Below, piece after piece: positions 26,118 to 33,917 of a stretch of 49,872 nt of DNA (position 1 is the first letter of the stretch; each line of letters begins with the position of its first letter). The DNA is taken from contig JBKPTC010000027.1 in NCBI GenBank assembly GCA_046735355.1, positions 1 through 49,872 on the forward strand. The letters run 5' to 3'. This DNA is from DATAEU01 sp046735355. Lineage in GTDB: Bacteria > Actinomycetota > UBA4738 > HRBIN12. The notes below the pieces were generated by a model. It worked only from the letters and a program-made list of their open reading frames with translations, was not told where the DNA came from and did not search any database. Both the position numbers and the translations under genes were made by a program.

Positions 26118-26300
26118 ATGAACCGGTGCCCCGAGTGCGGATCGCTGCGATTGCTCTCGGCCCTCGACGGGTCGAAGGCGTTCTGCACGCGGTGCCGCCG
26201 CCGGCTGTCGGCCGCGGTCGTTCGTCCGCTGTTCGCGACGACTGGGACCGTCGCCGAGATGCTCCGCGGTTCAAAGCCGGACCCCACGCCCGCCGCCTGA
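26118..26300 (+). CDS. Small zinc-ribbon protein (60 aa)
   Basis: Two CxxC knuckles (CPEC at residues 4-7 and CTRC at 23-26) form a likely zinc ribbon in the first half; the second half (SAAVVRPLFATTGTVAEML) is helical. There is no Shine-Dalgarno sequence; the start is set by the leaderless promoter. Function unknown; such proteins may bind nucleic acid or protein partners. Confidence 0.68.
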   Translation: MNRCPECGSLRLLSALDGSKAFCTRCRRRLSAAVVRPLFATTGTVAEMLRGSKPDPTPAA

Positions 26301-26454
26301 ACCGCGCCGCCGCGGGTACTCGCATCCTGCCCGCCGGCGGCTACGACGTCACGCGACGACCTTGACGTCACGACCTCCGCTCCCGGTGACGGCACCATCA
26401 CGACCGATGACGATCCGGTATGAGGGCGGCCTGTGCCTGCCGAGAGAGCAGCAG

Positions 26455-26489
26455 GACGGCCACTAGTCCGCACCGGACTAGTGGCCGTC
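26455..26489 (-). terminator. Strong hairpin after the SRPBCC gene
   Basis: A 16-bp perfect stem (26455-26470 with 26474-26489) around the loop CAC, 22 bases after the SRPBCC stop. On the plus strand it is followed by CGCTGTTTCGTT, so it could act in both directions. The rest of 26301-26454 holds a GACGTCACG direct repeat but no supportable gene. Confidence 0.7.
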
Positions 26490-26510
26490 GCTGTTTCGTT
26501 CAGGTGGTGG

Positions 26511-27044
26511 TTAGGCGCCGTACGGGTTCGTCGAGCCCTCGGTGCCGGTCGCGCCGAGGGTGTGCGACGACGTACCGGGGTCCCGCGCCGTGCCGTCGTG
26601 GATCTCGCCTCGCCACGCGCCGGTCTCCGCACCGCGCGACTCGATGAACTCCTTGAACCGGCGCAGGTCACCGTCGACACGTCGGCCGACGACGCCGAGC
26701 GCGTCGCCGACCTTCTCGAGCGCACCGTCCGGCTCGTAGTCGATCGCGACGTTCACCTTGGTGCGGTTCGCGTCGACCGGCTCGAAGAAGACGCGGCCCA
26801 TGTTGTCGACGTCGCCGAACCCCATCCACGCGATCACCTTGTCGGGCTGCTGCTCGGTTATGTGCGCGTCCCACTCCCTGCGCTTGCCCGCGATCTCGGC
26901 CACCCAGTGGACCGTCTCGCCGGTCATCTGCGTCACCGACTCGACGCCCTCCATGAACCGCGGGAACTCCTCGAACTGCGTCCACTGGTCGTACGCGACG
27001 CGGACGGGGACGTCGACCTCGATGCTCTTCTCGACTCGCTCCAT
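26511..27044 (-). CDS. SRPBCC family (polyketide cyclase/dehydrase-like) protein
   Basis: 177 aa. START/Bet v1-like fold: VEKSIEVDVPVRVAYDQWTQ, FPRFMEGVESVTQ, WVAEIAGKRREWDAHI and VFFEPVDANRTKVNV, with KFKEF-type C-terminal helix (RFKEFIESRG). Such coenzyme-binding or lipid-binding proteins are common in actinobacterial stress regulons; the ligand is unknown. ATG 27044 has AAGGAG upstream. A SigB-type promoter precedes it and a strong hairpin follows. Confidence 0.85.
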   Translation of the reverse strand: MERVEKSIEVDVPVRVAYDQWTQFEEFPRFMEGVESVTQMTGETVHWVAEIAGKRREWDAHITEQQPDKVIAWMGFGDVDNMGRVFFEPVDANRTKVNVAIDYEPDGALEKVGDALGVVGRRVDGDLRRFKEFIESRGAETGAWRGEIHDGTARDPGTSSHTLGATGTEGSTNPYGA

Positions 27045-27093
27045 CGATCGAACTCCTTCCGTTCCGAGAGCGCCGTGGCCCTCGTGTGTGTCG

Positions 27094-27119
27094 ATACCCG
27101 ACCCACCCGAGGCCGGAAC
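27094..27119 (-). promoter_or_regulatory. SigB-type promoter of the SRPBCC gene
   Basis: On the minus strand, GTTC (27116-27119), 16 bases, GGGTAT (27094-27099). Confidence 0.7.
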
Positions 27120-27142
27120 GTCGGCGCGAACGTCGCCGAACG

Positions 27143-28231
27143 TCAGCCGGCGCGGCGCCGATCGTCGGAGTAGTCGACCTCGACGTCCTGTGGCGGAACC
27201 CGTTCTTGCTCCTTGGCCTGACGCGCGAACGAGCGCTCGTCGGCCGGGCGGATCGGCGGGTTGGTGATGCTCCGCGGCCACAGGTGCTCGGCGCGAACGA
27301 CGTTGATCTCGGCCGCGAACAGCGTGATCTGCGACGCGAGGTACAGCCACGCGAGCAGGCCGATCACGACGGCGAACGTTCCGTACACGTCCGAGGCGCC
27401 CTGGATCCGGCTCTGCACGAACCACTGCCCGACGAGCAGCAGGACGGTCCACGCGATCGCCGCGACGACGGCCCCCGGAGCGACGTCCCCCCACGAGACG
27501 TCGGCGCTCGTGAGGATGCGGAAGGCCGCGGCGAACAGGACGAAGTTGACGACGATGGACCCGACGATCGAGATGACCTGCAGCACCGACACGCCGCTCG
27601 AGCCCTGCCCGACGCCCGACAGGAACCCCGACAGGACGAGGAAGGCCGCGGCGACGAGGAGCATCAGCAGGCCCTTCGCGGTGCGGACGATGAAGTTCGG
27701 ACGATCGACGCGCGGAACGTCCCAGATCGCGTTGAACGCGTTCTGCGCCGCGTTCAGAACCCCCATCCCGGCCCAGATCGCTCCGGCGAGCCCGAGGATC
27801 AGCGCGAACCAGCTCCCCGACAGCGACTTCTGCTGCAGCTGCGGGCCGAGGACCGGGAACTGCTGCAGCGCGGAGTTCGTGATGCTGTCGCGGAACTTGC
27901 TGTTGTTCTCGAACAGGAAGCCGAGCACCGTGGTCAGCGCGAGCATCAGCGGGAAGATCGACAGGAAGCCGTAGTACGCGATCAGCGCGGCGAGGTTGCC
28001 GCCGTCGTCGTCGCCGAACTTCTTCACGACCGCGAGCGGGAACGCCAGGATCGGCGTCCGCGCCTGCGTGTCGTCGACGGCGTGAACCACCTTCTGCAGC
28101 GGGTTGCCGTGCCGTCGCTCCTGCTCGGCCTGGGCGTTGGCCTCCTGCGTGCTGGACGGCTGATCATTCTTGGCGTCGTTCTCGGAATTCGAGAACTGGT
28201 TGTCGCTGTCGGATGTTCGGGTCCCGGACAC
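27143..28231 (-). CDS. YihY/BrkB family membrane protein
   Basis: 362 aa. About six transmembrane helices in the YihY/virulence-factor BrkB pattern: AALIAYYGFLSIFPLMLALTTVLGF, WAGMGVLNAAQNAFNAIW, RTAKGLLMLLVAAAFLVLSG, VAAIAWTVLLLVGQWFV and AVVIGLLAWLYLASQI. The N-terminal 50 residues are hydrophilic and Asn/Gln-rich. GTG 28231 follows GGGGGTGA. Two tandem SigB-type promoters lie upstream. Despite an old RNase BN label, the family's role is unclear; an envelope or transport role is likely. Confidence 0.88.
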   Translation of the reverse strand: MSGTRTSDSDNQFSNSENDAKNDQPSSTQEANAQAEQERRHGNPLQKVVHAVDDTQARTPILAFPLAVVKKFGDDDGGNLAALIAYYGFLSIFPLMLALTTVLGFLFENNSKFRDSITNSALQQFPVLGPQLQQKSLSGSWFALILGLAGAIWAGMGVLNAAQNAFNAIWDVPRVDRPNFIVRTAKGLLMLLVAAAFLVLSGFLSGVGQGSSGVSVLQVISIVGSIVVNFVLFAAAFRILTSADVSWGDVAPGAVVAAIAWTVLLLVGQWFVQSRIQGASDVYGTFAVVIGLLAWLYLASQITLFAAEINVVRAEHLWPRSITNPPIRPADERSFARQAKEQERVPPQDVEVDYSDDRRRAG

Positions 28232-28304
28232 GATTCACCCCCGGACGGATCAGAGGGGTGGATCGCCTTCGGCGAGCATCCGAAGCGGCTGAGTCGAACG
28301 ACGT

Positions 28305-28330
28305 CTACCCCCGGCCGTTGCTGCACAAAC
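28305..28330 (-). promoter_or_regulatory. SigB-type promoter 1 of the yihY-like gene
   Basis: On the minus strand, GTTT (28327-28330), 16 bases, GGGTAG (28305-28310). Confidence 0.72.
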
Positions 28331-28331
28331 G

Positions 28332-28357
28332 CTTCCCCGCGCGTCTCGGAGTCAAAC
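28332..28357 (-). promoter_or_regulatory. SigB-type promoter 2, tandem copy
   Basis: On the minus strand, GTTT (28354-28357), 16 bases, GGGAAG (28332-28337). Its -10 ends one base before the -35 of promoter 1. The -10 is a weaker variant. No gene is seen in 28358-28417. Confidence 0.45.
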
Positions 28358-28417
28358 GACGATCCGTGGCCGGACCGGGGCGGGCATCCGGGCCAGGAAA
28401 GGGCTGGAAAAGAAGGG

Positions 28418-28446
28418 GCTCCGGCCGCCACGTGGGCGGCCGGAGC
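28418..28446 (-). terminator. Hairpin terminator after the 51-aa zinc protein
   Basis: 12-bp perfect stem (28418-28429 with 28435-28446). On the minus strand it is followed by CCCTTCTTTTCC, a T-rich tail as in an intrinsic terminator. It lies 146 bases after the stop at 28593; the gap 28447-28592 contains no gene I can support. Confidence 0.65.
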
Positions 28447-28592
28447 GGGGGGGCCTTCGCGATGCTCACGTTGCGTGTCTCGGCGCCAGAAGTTTCCGGC
28501 AGCGCGGCTCGCTCACCGCATCGCCCCGCACCCTTATCCTCCGGCGTGGGCGGTAAACATCGCCGCAGAAAAAACTCGGGCTCCTCTGGTGA

Positions 28593-28748
28593 TCAGGCGG
28601 CGCGCTTGGGACGGACCTCCTGCTCGCGGATCCGCCGCTTGGCCGCGACGCGAGCCGCGACCTGGCGACTCTCGCAGTCGGGGCACACGCCGAAGGCCGA
28701 GGTGCTCGGCGCGCCGCACTTCTCACAGGCCGTGAACAGGAGCTTCAT
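28593..28748 (-). CDS. Small zinc-ribbon protein (51 aa)
   Basis: MKLLFTACEKCGAPSTSAFG then VCPDCESRQVAA: two CxxC pairs at residues 8-11 and 22-25 form a likely zinc ribbon, followed by a basic helix (RVAAKRRIREQEVRPKRAA) that could touch nucleic acid. ATG 28748 has GAGGGGAG upstream. A GGGTAT lies at 28809-28814 on its strand, but no -35 accompanies it. Function unknown. Confidence 0.65.
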   Translation of the reverse strand: MKLLFTACEKCGAPSTSAFGVCPDCESRQVAARVAAKRRIREQEVRPKRAA

Positions 28749-28855
28749 GCGGGCATCAACTCCCCTCTCGCGGCGGTCGCGCCGTGCGGCCGTTCGTTCG
28801 CACCGCAGATACCCGCGGCGGCCGTTCGTCACTCTCCCGCAACGCCGACCGAACG

Positions 28856-28881
28856 GTTTGCGAACCGCAGCGCGCGGATAT
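28856..28881 (+). promoter_or_regulatory. SigB-type promoter of the 73-aa gene and GT9
   Basis: GTTT (28856-28859), 16 bases, GGATAT (28876-28881; one change from GGGTAT), then exactly 9 bases to GTG 28891. Confidence 0.6.
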
Positions 28882-28890
28882 CGAGCCCGC

Positions 28891-29112
28891 GTGGATGACG
28901 GCGTCGAGCTCCTGCGCGACAAGCGCGGCCACGAACGGATCACGTTCGCCGACGTGTGCGATCACCTCGTGGACTTCCGGCGTCGATCGCCCGAGCACGC
29001 GCCGGCGGTGAAGGAGCTCGCCGGGTTCCTCGCGCGCGTCGAGGACGTCGACCACGAGCATCGGGAGGCGGACGCCTCGACGCTCGACCCCGCCGCGGCG
29101 CGCGAGGTCTGA
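28891..29112 (+). CDS. Small conserved-type helical protein (73 aa)
   Basis: Short hydrophilic protein beginning VDDGVELLRDKRGHERITFAD and containing VCDHLVDFRRRSPEHAPAV, then a charged helix and an acidic end. No family recognised. GTG 28891 is fixed by the 9-base distance from the -10 element, so it is probably leaderless. It lies 7 bases before the GT9 gene, making that gene part of the same transcript. Confidence 0.6.
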   Translation: MDDGVELLRDKRGHERITFADVCDHLVDFRRRSPEHAPAVKELAGFLARVEDVDHEHREADASTLDPAAAREV

Positions 29113-29119
29113 CGCCTCC

Positions 29120-30127
29120 ATGGACGGGACGCCGAGGCGCGTCCAGGTGCTCCGGGCGCTCCAGCTCGGCGACCTGCTCCTCGCCGTTCCGGCCTTCCGC
29201 GCGATGCGGCGGGCCTGGCCGCGGGCGCGCATCGAGCTCATCGCGCTGCCGTGGACACGCGCGCTCGTCGAACGCCTTTCCGGCTACGTCGACGACGTCG
29301 TCGAGTTTCCCGGCTGGCCCGGCGTTCCCGAGCGGGACGTCGACGCCGCTCGGATCGTGCGCTTCCTCGCCGAGTCGAACGCCGATCCGGCGGACCTCGC
29401 GATACAGCTCCACGGGAGCGGAACCGTGACGAACGCGTTCGTGGCGCTCCTCGGCGCGCGCGCCACCGCGGGGCGGTTCGAGCCGGGCTCGTTCGTCCCC
29501 GATCCGGAGACGTTCGTTCCGTTCGACGACCGGGTGAGCGAGCGCCGCGGCGCGCTCGACGTCCTCCGCGCCGTCGGCGTTCCGCAAGCGGGCGACCGGC
29601 TCGAGCTCCGGGTGCTCGATCGCGACCGCAACGAGGTCGCGCGCGGGCCGGCCGGCACGCTCGACCGCAAGAGGTACGCGATCGTCCATCCCGGCTCGAG
29701 CACGCCGGCGCGGCGTTGGCCGGCGGACCGGTTCGCCGCCGTGGCCGACGCCGTCGCCGAGCACCTCCCCGTCGTCCTGACCGGCACCGACGCCGAGCGC
29801 GACGCGGTCGACGCGACGATCGCGGCGATGCGGCGGCCCGCGATCGATCTCGCCGGGCAGACGTCGCTCGGCGGTCTGTTCGCGCTCGTCGAGGCCGCGG
29901 CCCTGGTGGTGAGCAACGACACCGGCGTCGCGCACGTCGCCGACGCGGTCGCGACGCCGAGCATCGTCGTCTTCACCGTCGCCGATCCCGCGCGGTGGGG
30001 GCCGCTGGATCGCGAGCTGCACCGCGTCGTCGTTCGAACGCGGACCGACTGGCCCGGCGCTCGGGCGGTCGTCGCGGAGGCGCTCGATCTGCTCGGCTTG
30101 GCGACCGGCGCGCCCATCGCGTCCTGA
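29120..30127 (+). CDS. Glycosyltransferase family 9 (heptosyltransferase-like)
   Basis: 335 aa, second GT9 of the window. Motifs: VQVLRALQLGDLLLAVPAFRA (N-terminal loop, here beginning at residue 8), YAIVHPGSSTPARRWPADRF, and the donor site VVSNDTGVAHVADAVATPSIV. It differs clearly from the GT9 at 15519-16673 and lacks that protein's cysteine cluster. It converges on hldE, 30 bases away. Probable heptose (or related sugar) transfer to a cell-surface glycan; acceptor unknown. Confidence 0.85.
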   Translation: MDGTPRRVQVLRALQLGDLLLAVPAFRAMRRAWPRARIELIALPWTRALVERLSGYVDDVVEFPGWPGVPERDVDAARIVRFLAESNADPADLAIQLHGSGTVTNAFVALLGARATAGRFEPGSFVPDPETFVPFDDRVSERRGALDVLRAVGVPQAGDRLELRVLDRDRNEVARGPAGTLDRKRYAIVHPGSSTPARRWPADRFAAVADAVAEHLPVVLTGTDAERDAVDATIAAMRRPAIDLAGQTSLGGLFALVEAAALVVSNDTGVAHVADAVATPSIVVFTVADPARWGPLDRELHRVVVRTRTDWPGARAVVAEALDLLGLATGAPIAS

Positions 30128-30157
30128 GCGGTCCGGACGCGAACCCGCGGCCGCGCC

Positions 30158-31660
30158 TCAGGTGCCGGTTCGGAGCTCCTGTCGCAGATCGACGTCCGGC
30201 CCCGCCGTCCCCCGGATGTGCTGGATGATGCCGGTGGTCGAGCGGTCCTCGACGTACGGAAGGATGCGCACGACGCCGCCGAGCGCCTCCACGACCGGCG
30301 CCTCGGGCAGCATGTCGGGACGGTAGTCGCCGCCCTTCACGAAGACGTCCGGCCGGATGCGCTCGATCAGGCGGACCGGCGTGTCCTCGTCGAACGCAAC
30401 GATGTGATCGATGCACGACAGCGCCGCCAGCACGTCGGCGCGATCGCCGAGCGGGTTGATCGGGCGCTCGGCACCCTTCAGCCGCCGGACGCCGTCGTCG
30501 GAGTTCAGACCCACCACGAGCACGTCGCCGAGCTCCTTGGCCTGGTTGAGGTACGTGATGTGGCCGCGGTGCAGGATGTCGAAGCAGCCGTTCGTGAACA
30601 CGATGCGGCGTCCGTCGCGCCGGTAGGCCGCAGCGAGGCGCTCGATCGCGTCCCAGTCGGACACGACCGCCTCGAGGCCGCCGACGCGCTCGAGCAGCTG
30701 GGTCGATGAGCAGGTCGACGTTCCGTCGCGCTCGACGACGGCCGCGGCGGCGTGCGACGCCAGCTCGACCGCGGCAACGGAACCGGCTCCGGCTCCGAGC
30801 GCGAGCGCGAGCGCCGAGGTGAACGTGTCGCCGGCGCCCGTGGCCTTGGCGTTCGAGGACGGCCGGGCGTACGTGCGGTAGGGCGGGCGGTCGCGCTCGA
30901 GCAGGATCGCGCCGTCGACGTCGAGCGTCACCACGACGAGACGGGCGCCCGTGATGTCGAACAGGTCGGTCGCGTTGGCCTCCATCGTCGCCGCGCGGGC
31001 CGGGCCGTGCTGCGGCGCGAGGCCGAGGATCCGGACCGCCTCCTCGTGATTCGGCTTGACGGCCGTGACGCCGACGTCGCGGAACCGCTGCGGATACTTC
31101 GCGTCGACGACGACCACGGTGGGCGACTCGGCCTGCAACTCGGCGAGCGTTCGGATGACCGCCGGGGTCAGCACGCCGTATCCGTAGTCCGACACGAGCA
31201 CGGCGTCGGCCGCGGCGAAGGCGCTCCGCAGACGCACGACCAGCTCGGCCTCGGTCGCCGGCGCGGCCGGCTCCGTGGTTCCGCGGTCGAAGCGGACCAA
31301 GATCTGCGAGTTGGCGACGAGCCTGTTCTTGGACAGCGTCTCGCGCGTCGGATCGTGCAACAGGTCGTCTGCCGGCACCCCGCGGGCGACGAGCGAGCGC
31401 GCGAGGACGCGCCCCTCGCGGTCGTCGCCGACCACGGCGAGGAACCGGACGTTCGCGCCGAGCGCCGCCGCGTTGACGGCGGCGTTGCCCGCGCCGCCGG
31501 GCGCGTCGACCCGGTCGCCGAGCGCGACGATCGGAACGGGCGCCTCCCGGCAGATCCGATCGGCCGTCCCGATGAGATACGAGTCGAGGATCGCGTCGCC
31601 GATCACGACGACGTTCAGCCCGGTGAGGTCGCGAACGAGGTCGGCCAGATCGCGCGTCAT
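30158..31660 (-). CDS. hldE: Bifunctional heptose 7-phosphate kinase / heptose 1-phosphate adenylyltransferase
   Basis: Makes ADP-heptose in two steps with GmhB between them. The N-terminal ribokinase-type domain (1-330) has DRICREAPVPI, APGGAGNAAVN and the catalytic GAGDTF at 275-280. The C-terminal nucleotidylyltransferase domain (345-490) has FTNGCFDILHRGHITYL (HxGH at 364-367), LNSDDGVRRLKG and KGGDYRPDMLPE. 500 aa, full length and bifunctional. ATG 31660 overlaps the upstream glycosyltransferase stop as ATGA. With the GmhA-like domain (17496) and GmhB (13265) the pathway to ADP-D-glycero-heptose is complete; no HldD epimerase is seen. Confidence 0.92.
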   Translation of the reverse strand: MTRDLADLVRDLTGLNVVVIGDAILDSYLIGTADRICREAPVPIVALGDRVDAPGGAGNAAVNAAALGANVRFLAVVGDDREGRVLARSLVARGVPADDLLHDPTRETLSKNRLVANSQILVRFDRGTTEPAAPATEAELVVRLRSAFAAADAVLVSDYGYGVLTPAVIRTLAELQAESPTVVVVDAKYPQRFRDVGVTAVKPNHEEAVRILGLAPQHGPARAATMEANATDLFDITGARLVVVTLDVDGAILLERDRPPYRTYARPSSNAKATGAGDTFTSALALALGAGAGSVAAVELASHAAAAVVERDGTSTCSSTQLLERVGGLEAVVSDWDAIERLAAAYRRDGRRIVFTNGCFDILHRGHITYLNQAKELGDVLVVGLNSDDGVRRLKGAERPINPLGDRADVLAALSCIDHIVAFDEDTPVRLIERIRPDVFVKGGDYRPDMLPEAPVVEALGGVVRILPYVEDRSTTGIIQHIRGTAGPDVDLRQELRTGT

Positions 31661-32673
31661 GCCGCGCTCCCCATCGGTTCGCGGTCGCGCGACGTTCCGA
31701 CGGCCTCGCCCGGGCCGACGCCGCCCATGCCGATCGCGTCGCGGAACACTTGCTCCCATTCGGCCACGAACCGCTCGAGACCGAACAGGTCTCGCGCGCG
31801 CTCCCGAGCGGCCGCGCCCATCCGCTCGGCGAGCGATCGATCGTCGAGGAGCGCGCGCATCCCGACGATGAGCCGCTCGACGTCGGTATCGACGAACCCC
31901 GTGACGAGGTCCTCCAGGACCGCGGGCTGCTCCGTCGTCGCGAGCGCCACCGTCGGCATGCCGAGCATCATCGCCTCACACACCGCCAGGCCGAGGCTCG
32001 TGTAACGGATCGGATTGAAGAAGAAGCGGTAGCGCGCGGCGAGCGCGGGCACCTCGCGAAGCGGCACCTCACCGATGCCGTCACCGTCCTGCCATCCCAT
32101 CCCGAGCAGGTCCAGCGGCACCTCCGCACGCGCCCGGTCGAAGACATCGGGGCCGGTGCGGCGGCCGCGGCGGTAGAGGTTGTTCGCGACGGTCAGGCCG
32201 CGCTCGAGCTCACCGGTCCACGCGACGTCGTCGGGAGCCACGACGCCGTGACGGATCACGCGCGTCGGCGTTCGACCGGCGTCCCACATCAAATCGTTGA
32301 AGTGCGTGACGTGGACGAGCAGGACGTCCGGATCGTCGACGACGTGCCTGGTCTGCGCGGGATGCTCGAGCGGCGGATCGTGCTCCAGGTAGATCTGCGG
32401 CAGGCGCCGTTGCTCGGCGGACAGGATCGCGAATCGGTCCTCGAGGTAGTTGGCGCGTGTCTGGTACAGCACGCAGTCGAACCGCGCACGCGGGACCTCG
32501 TCGACCGGGATCTCGTGGACCGAGTCCGGCCAGTCGAACGCCGACGTGCGACCGCCGTACGGATGCGCTCGATCGGGGCGCACGGGCAGGAACAGGTCGT
32601 AGTCGCCCCGCGCCAGGTACGCGAGGTAGCTGCCGTGCACGTGCCAGGTCAGCACGCGCGGACGACTGGACAA
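31657..32673 (-). CDS. Glycosyltransferase, GT4-like
   Basis: 338 aa, GT-B type. N-terminal VLTWHVHGSYLAYLARGDYD, middle LTVANNLYRRGRRTGPDVF, and a C-terminal donor region NPIRYTSLGLAVCEAMMLGMPTVAL with the conserved glutamate of GT4 enzymes. The start is TTG 32673, placed 8 bases after GGAGG. It is translationally coupled to hldE downstream, which suggests heptose or a heptose-derived sugar is its donor. The upstream GGGTAG (32711-32716) has no -35, so the promoter is not assigned. Confidence 0.78.
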   Translation of the reverse strand: MSSRPRVLTWHVHGSYLAYLARGDYDLFLPVRPDRAHPYGGRTSAFDWPDSVHEIPVDEVPRARFDCVLYQTRANYLEDRFAILSAEQRRLPQIYLEHDPPLEHPAQTRHVVDDPDVLLVHVTHFNDLMWDAGRTPTRVIRHGVVAPDDVAWTGELERGLTVANNLYRRGRRTGPDVFDRARAEVPLDLLGMGWQDGDGIGEVPLREVPALAARYRFFFNPIRYTSLGLAVCEAMMLGMPTVALATTEQPAVLEDLVTGFVDTDVERLIVGMRALLDDRSLAERMGAAARERARDLFGLERFVAEWEQVFRDAIGMGGVGPGEAVGTSRDREPMGSAA

Positions 32674-32784
32674 ACGACCACCTCCCGCAGGGATCCCCGG
32701 TCCGCTGCTTCTACCCCTTCGCGCGGGAGGTATGCGGCGTAGGCGCGCGCCGCATCACGCCCGCACCGCAAGGCACGCGGCGCG

Positions 32785-33753
32785 TCACGCGGCCGCGTCG
32801 ACCTCCGAGAGTCGCGGCATGACGCGCTCGCGGTAGAACCGGATAGCGCCGTCCTGGTCCGGCCCGACCTGATGGACCGCCACGTGGTCGTAGCCGGCGT
32901 CGGCGAACGATCTGATCGCCTCGAGGTGCCGATCGACGTCCGGCCCGCAGACGATCGACTCGGCGATCATGTCCTCGGTCACCAGCTCCGAGACCTGCTC
33001 GAAGTGCATCGGGAGCGGCAGCTCCTGGCTCGCCTGCCCGGGCACCGCGGAGTTCCGCCACGTCCGGTGCGCGGTTCGCACGGCGTCGCGCTCGTCGTCC
33101 CCCCAGCAGACCGTCACCTTCCCGTACCGCGGTCCCGTGCCGCCGCTCTCCAGGAACGTCTTGACGCCTCCCGGATCCGGGGAGACGCCGACGAACCCGT
33201 CCCCGATCGACGCCGCCAGGCGCGAGGCCTCCGGTCCGGCGGCGGCGACGAGGATCGGCGGCAGCTGTTCGGGCAGCGTGTATATCCGCGCGTTCTCGAC
33301 CAGGTAGTGGACGCCGCGGTGCGACGTGTACCCGCCCTCCCACAGCTTGCGGATGACCTCGACGGCCTCCTCGAGCATCTCGAGGCGCACCGCCGCCGAC
33401 GGCCACGCGTCGCCGAGGATGTGCTCGTTGAGGTTCTCGCCCGATCCGACGCCGAGCGAGAAACGACCGGGCATCATCGCGCCGGCCGTCGCGGCGGCCT
33501 GGGCGATGATCGCGGGATGGATCCGCATGGTCGGGCACGTCACGCCGGTCGTCAGCGAGAGCCGCTCGGTCGCGGTGGCGATCCCGCCGATGACGGACCA
33601 GACGAACGGGCTCTGCCCCTGATCGTCCAGCCACGGGTGGTAGTGGTCCGAGATCATCGCGAACGTGAAGCCCGCGTCCTCGGCGGCCTTCGCGCTGCGA
33701 ACCATGTCGTTCGGCAGATGCTCCTCCGACGACAGGAAGTATCCGAGCTCCAT
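32785..33753 (-). CDS. F420-dependent LLM-class oxidoreductase (FGD-related)
   Basis: 322 aa, bacterial luciferase-like TIM barrel. MELGYFLSSEEHLPNDMVR, FTFAMISDHYHPWLDDQGQ and LTTGVTCPTMRIHPAIIAQA, followed by GRFSLGVGSGENLNEHI, match the G6PDH-related F420 subfamily. It uses reduced F420 to act on an unknown substrate. ATG 33753 has GGAGGGGGG upstream; the longer form to 33879 is not supported. It has a full SigB-type promoter, consistent with a redox stress role. Confidence 0.87.
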   Translation of the reverse strand: MELGYFLSSEEHLPNDMVRSAKAAEDAGFTFAMISDHYHPWLDDQGQSPFVWSVIGGIATATERLSLTTGVTCPTMRIHPAIIAQAAATAGAMMPGRFSLGVGSGENLNEHILGDAWPSAAVRLEMLEEAVEVIRKLWEGGYTSHRGVHYLVENARIYTLPEQLPPILVAAAGPEASRLAASIGDGFVGVSPDPGGVKTFLESGGTGPRYGKVTVCWGDDERDAVRTAHRTWRNSAVPGQASQELPLPMHFEQVSELVTEDMIAESIVCGPDVDRHLEAIRSFADAGYDHVAVHQVGPDQDGAIRFYRERVMPRLSEVDAAA

Positions 33754-33845
33754 CGCAACCCCCCTCCACTCGAACGGCCGGAACGAACGGCAGGAACGCC
33801 TCGATTGCCTTATGTCCGCCGCGCCGGCGACGCGCTCGAGCGCTG

Positions 33846-33871
33846 CTACCCGCGCCCCGACGGACGGAAAC
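33846..33871 (-). promoter_or_regulatory. SigB-type promoter of the F420 oxidoreductase
   Basis: On the minus strand, GTTT (33868-33871), 16 bases, GGGTAG (33846-33851). Confidence 0.75.
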
Positions 33872-33917
33872 CGCGCCACGGGGCGTACGGTGCGGCCGTG
33901 CGGGGTAGGGCGTCGCC

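Noticed and set aside
26407..26466. A 19-codon frame starting MTIRYEGGL
   Set aside because: No ribosome site or promoter; it ends inside the terminator stem and has no other support.
28809..28814. GGGTAT upstream of the 51-aa zinc gene
   Set aside because: No GTTT or close variant at 15-17 bases upstream, and no 9-base leaderless distance.
32711..32716. GGGTAG upstream of the hldE-coupled glycosyltransferase
   Set aside because: The -35 position reads CGCA, and the site is not at a leaderless distance; it may be chance.
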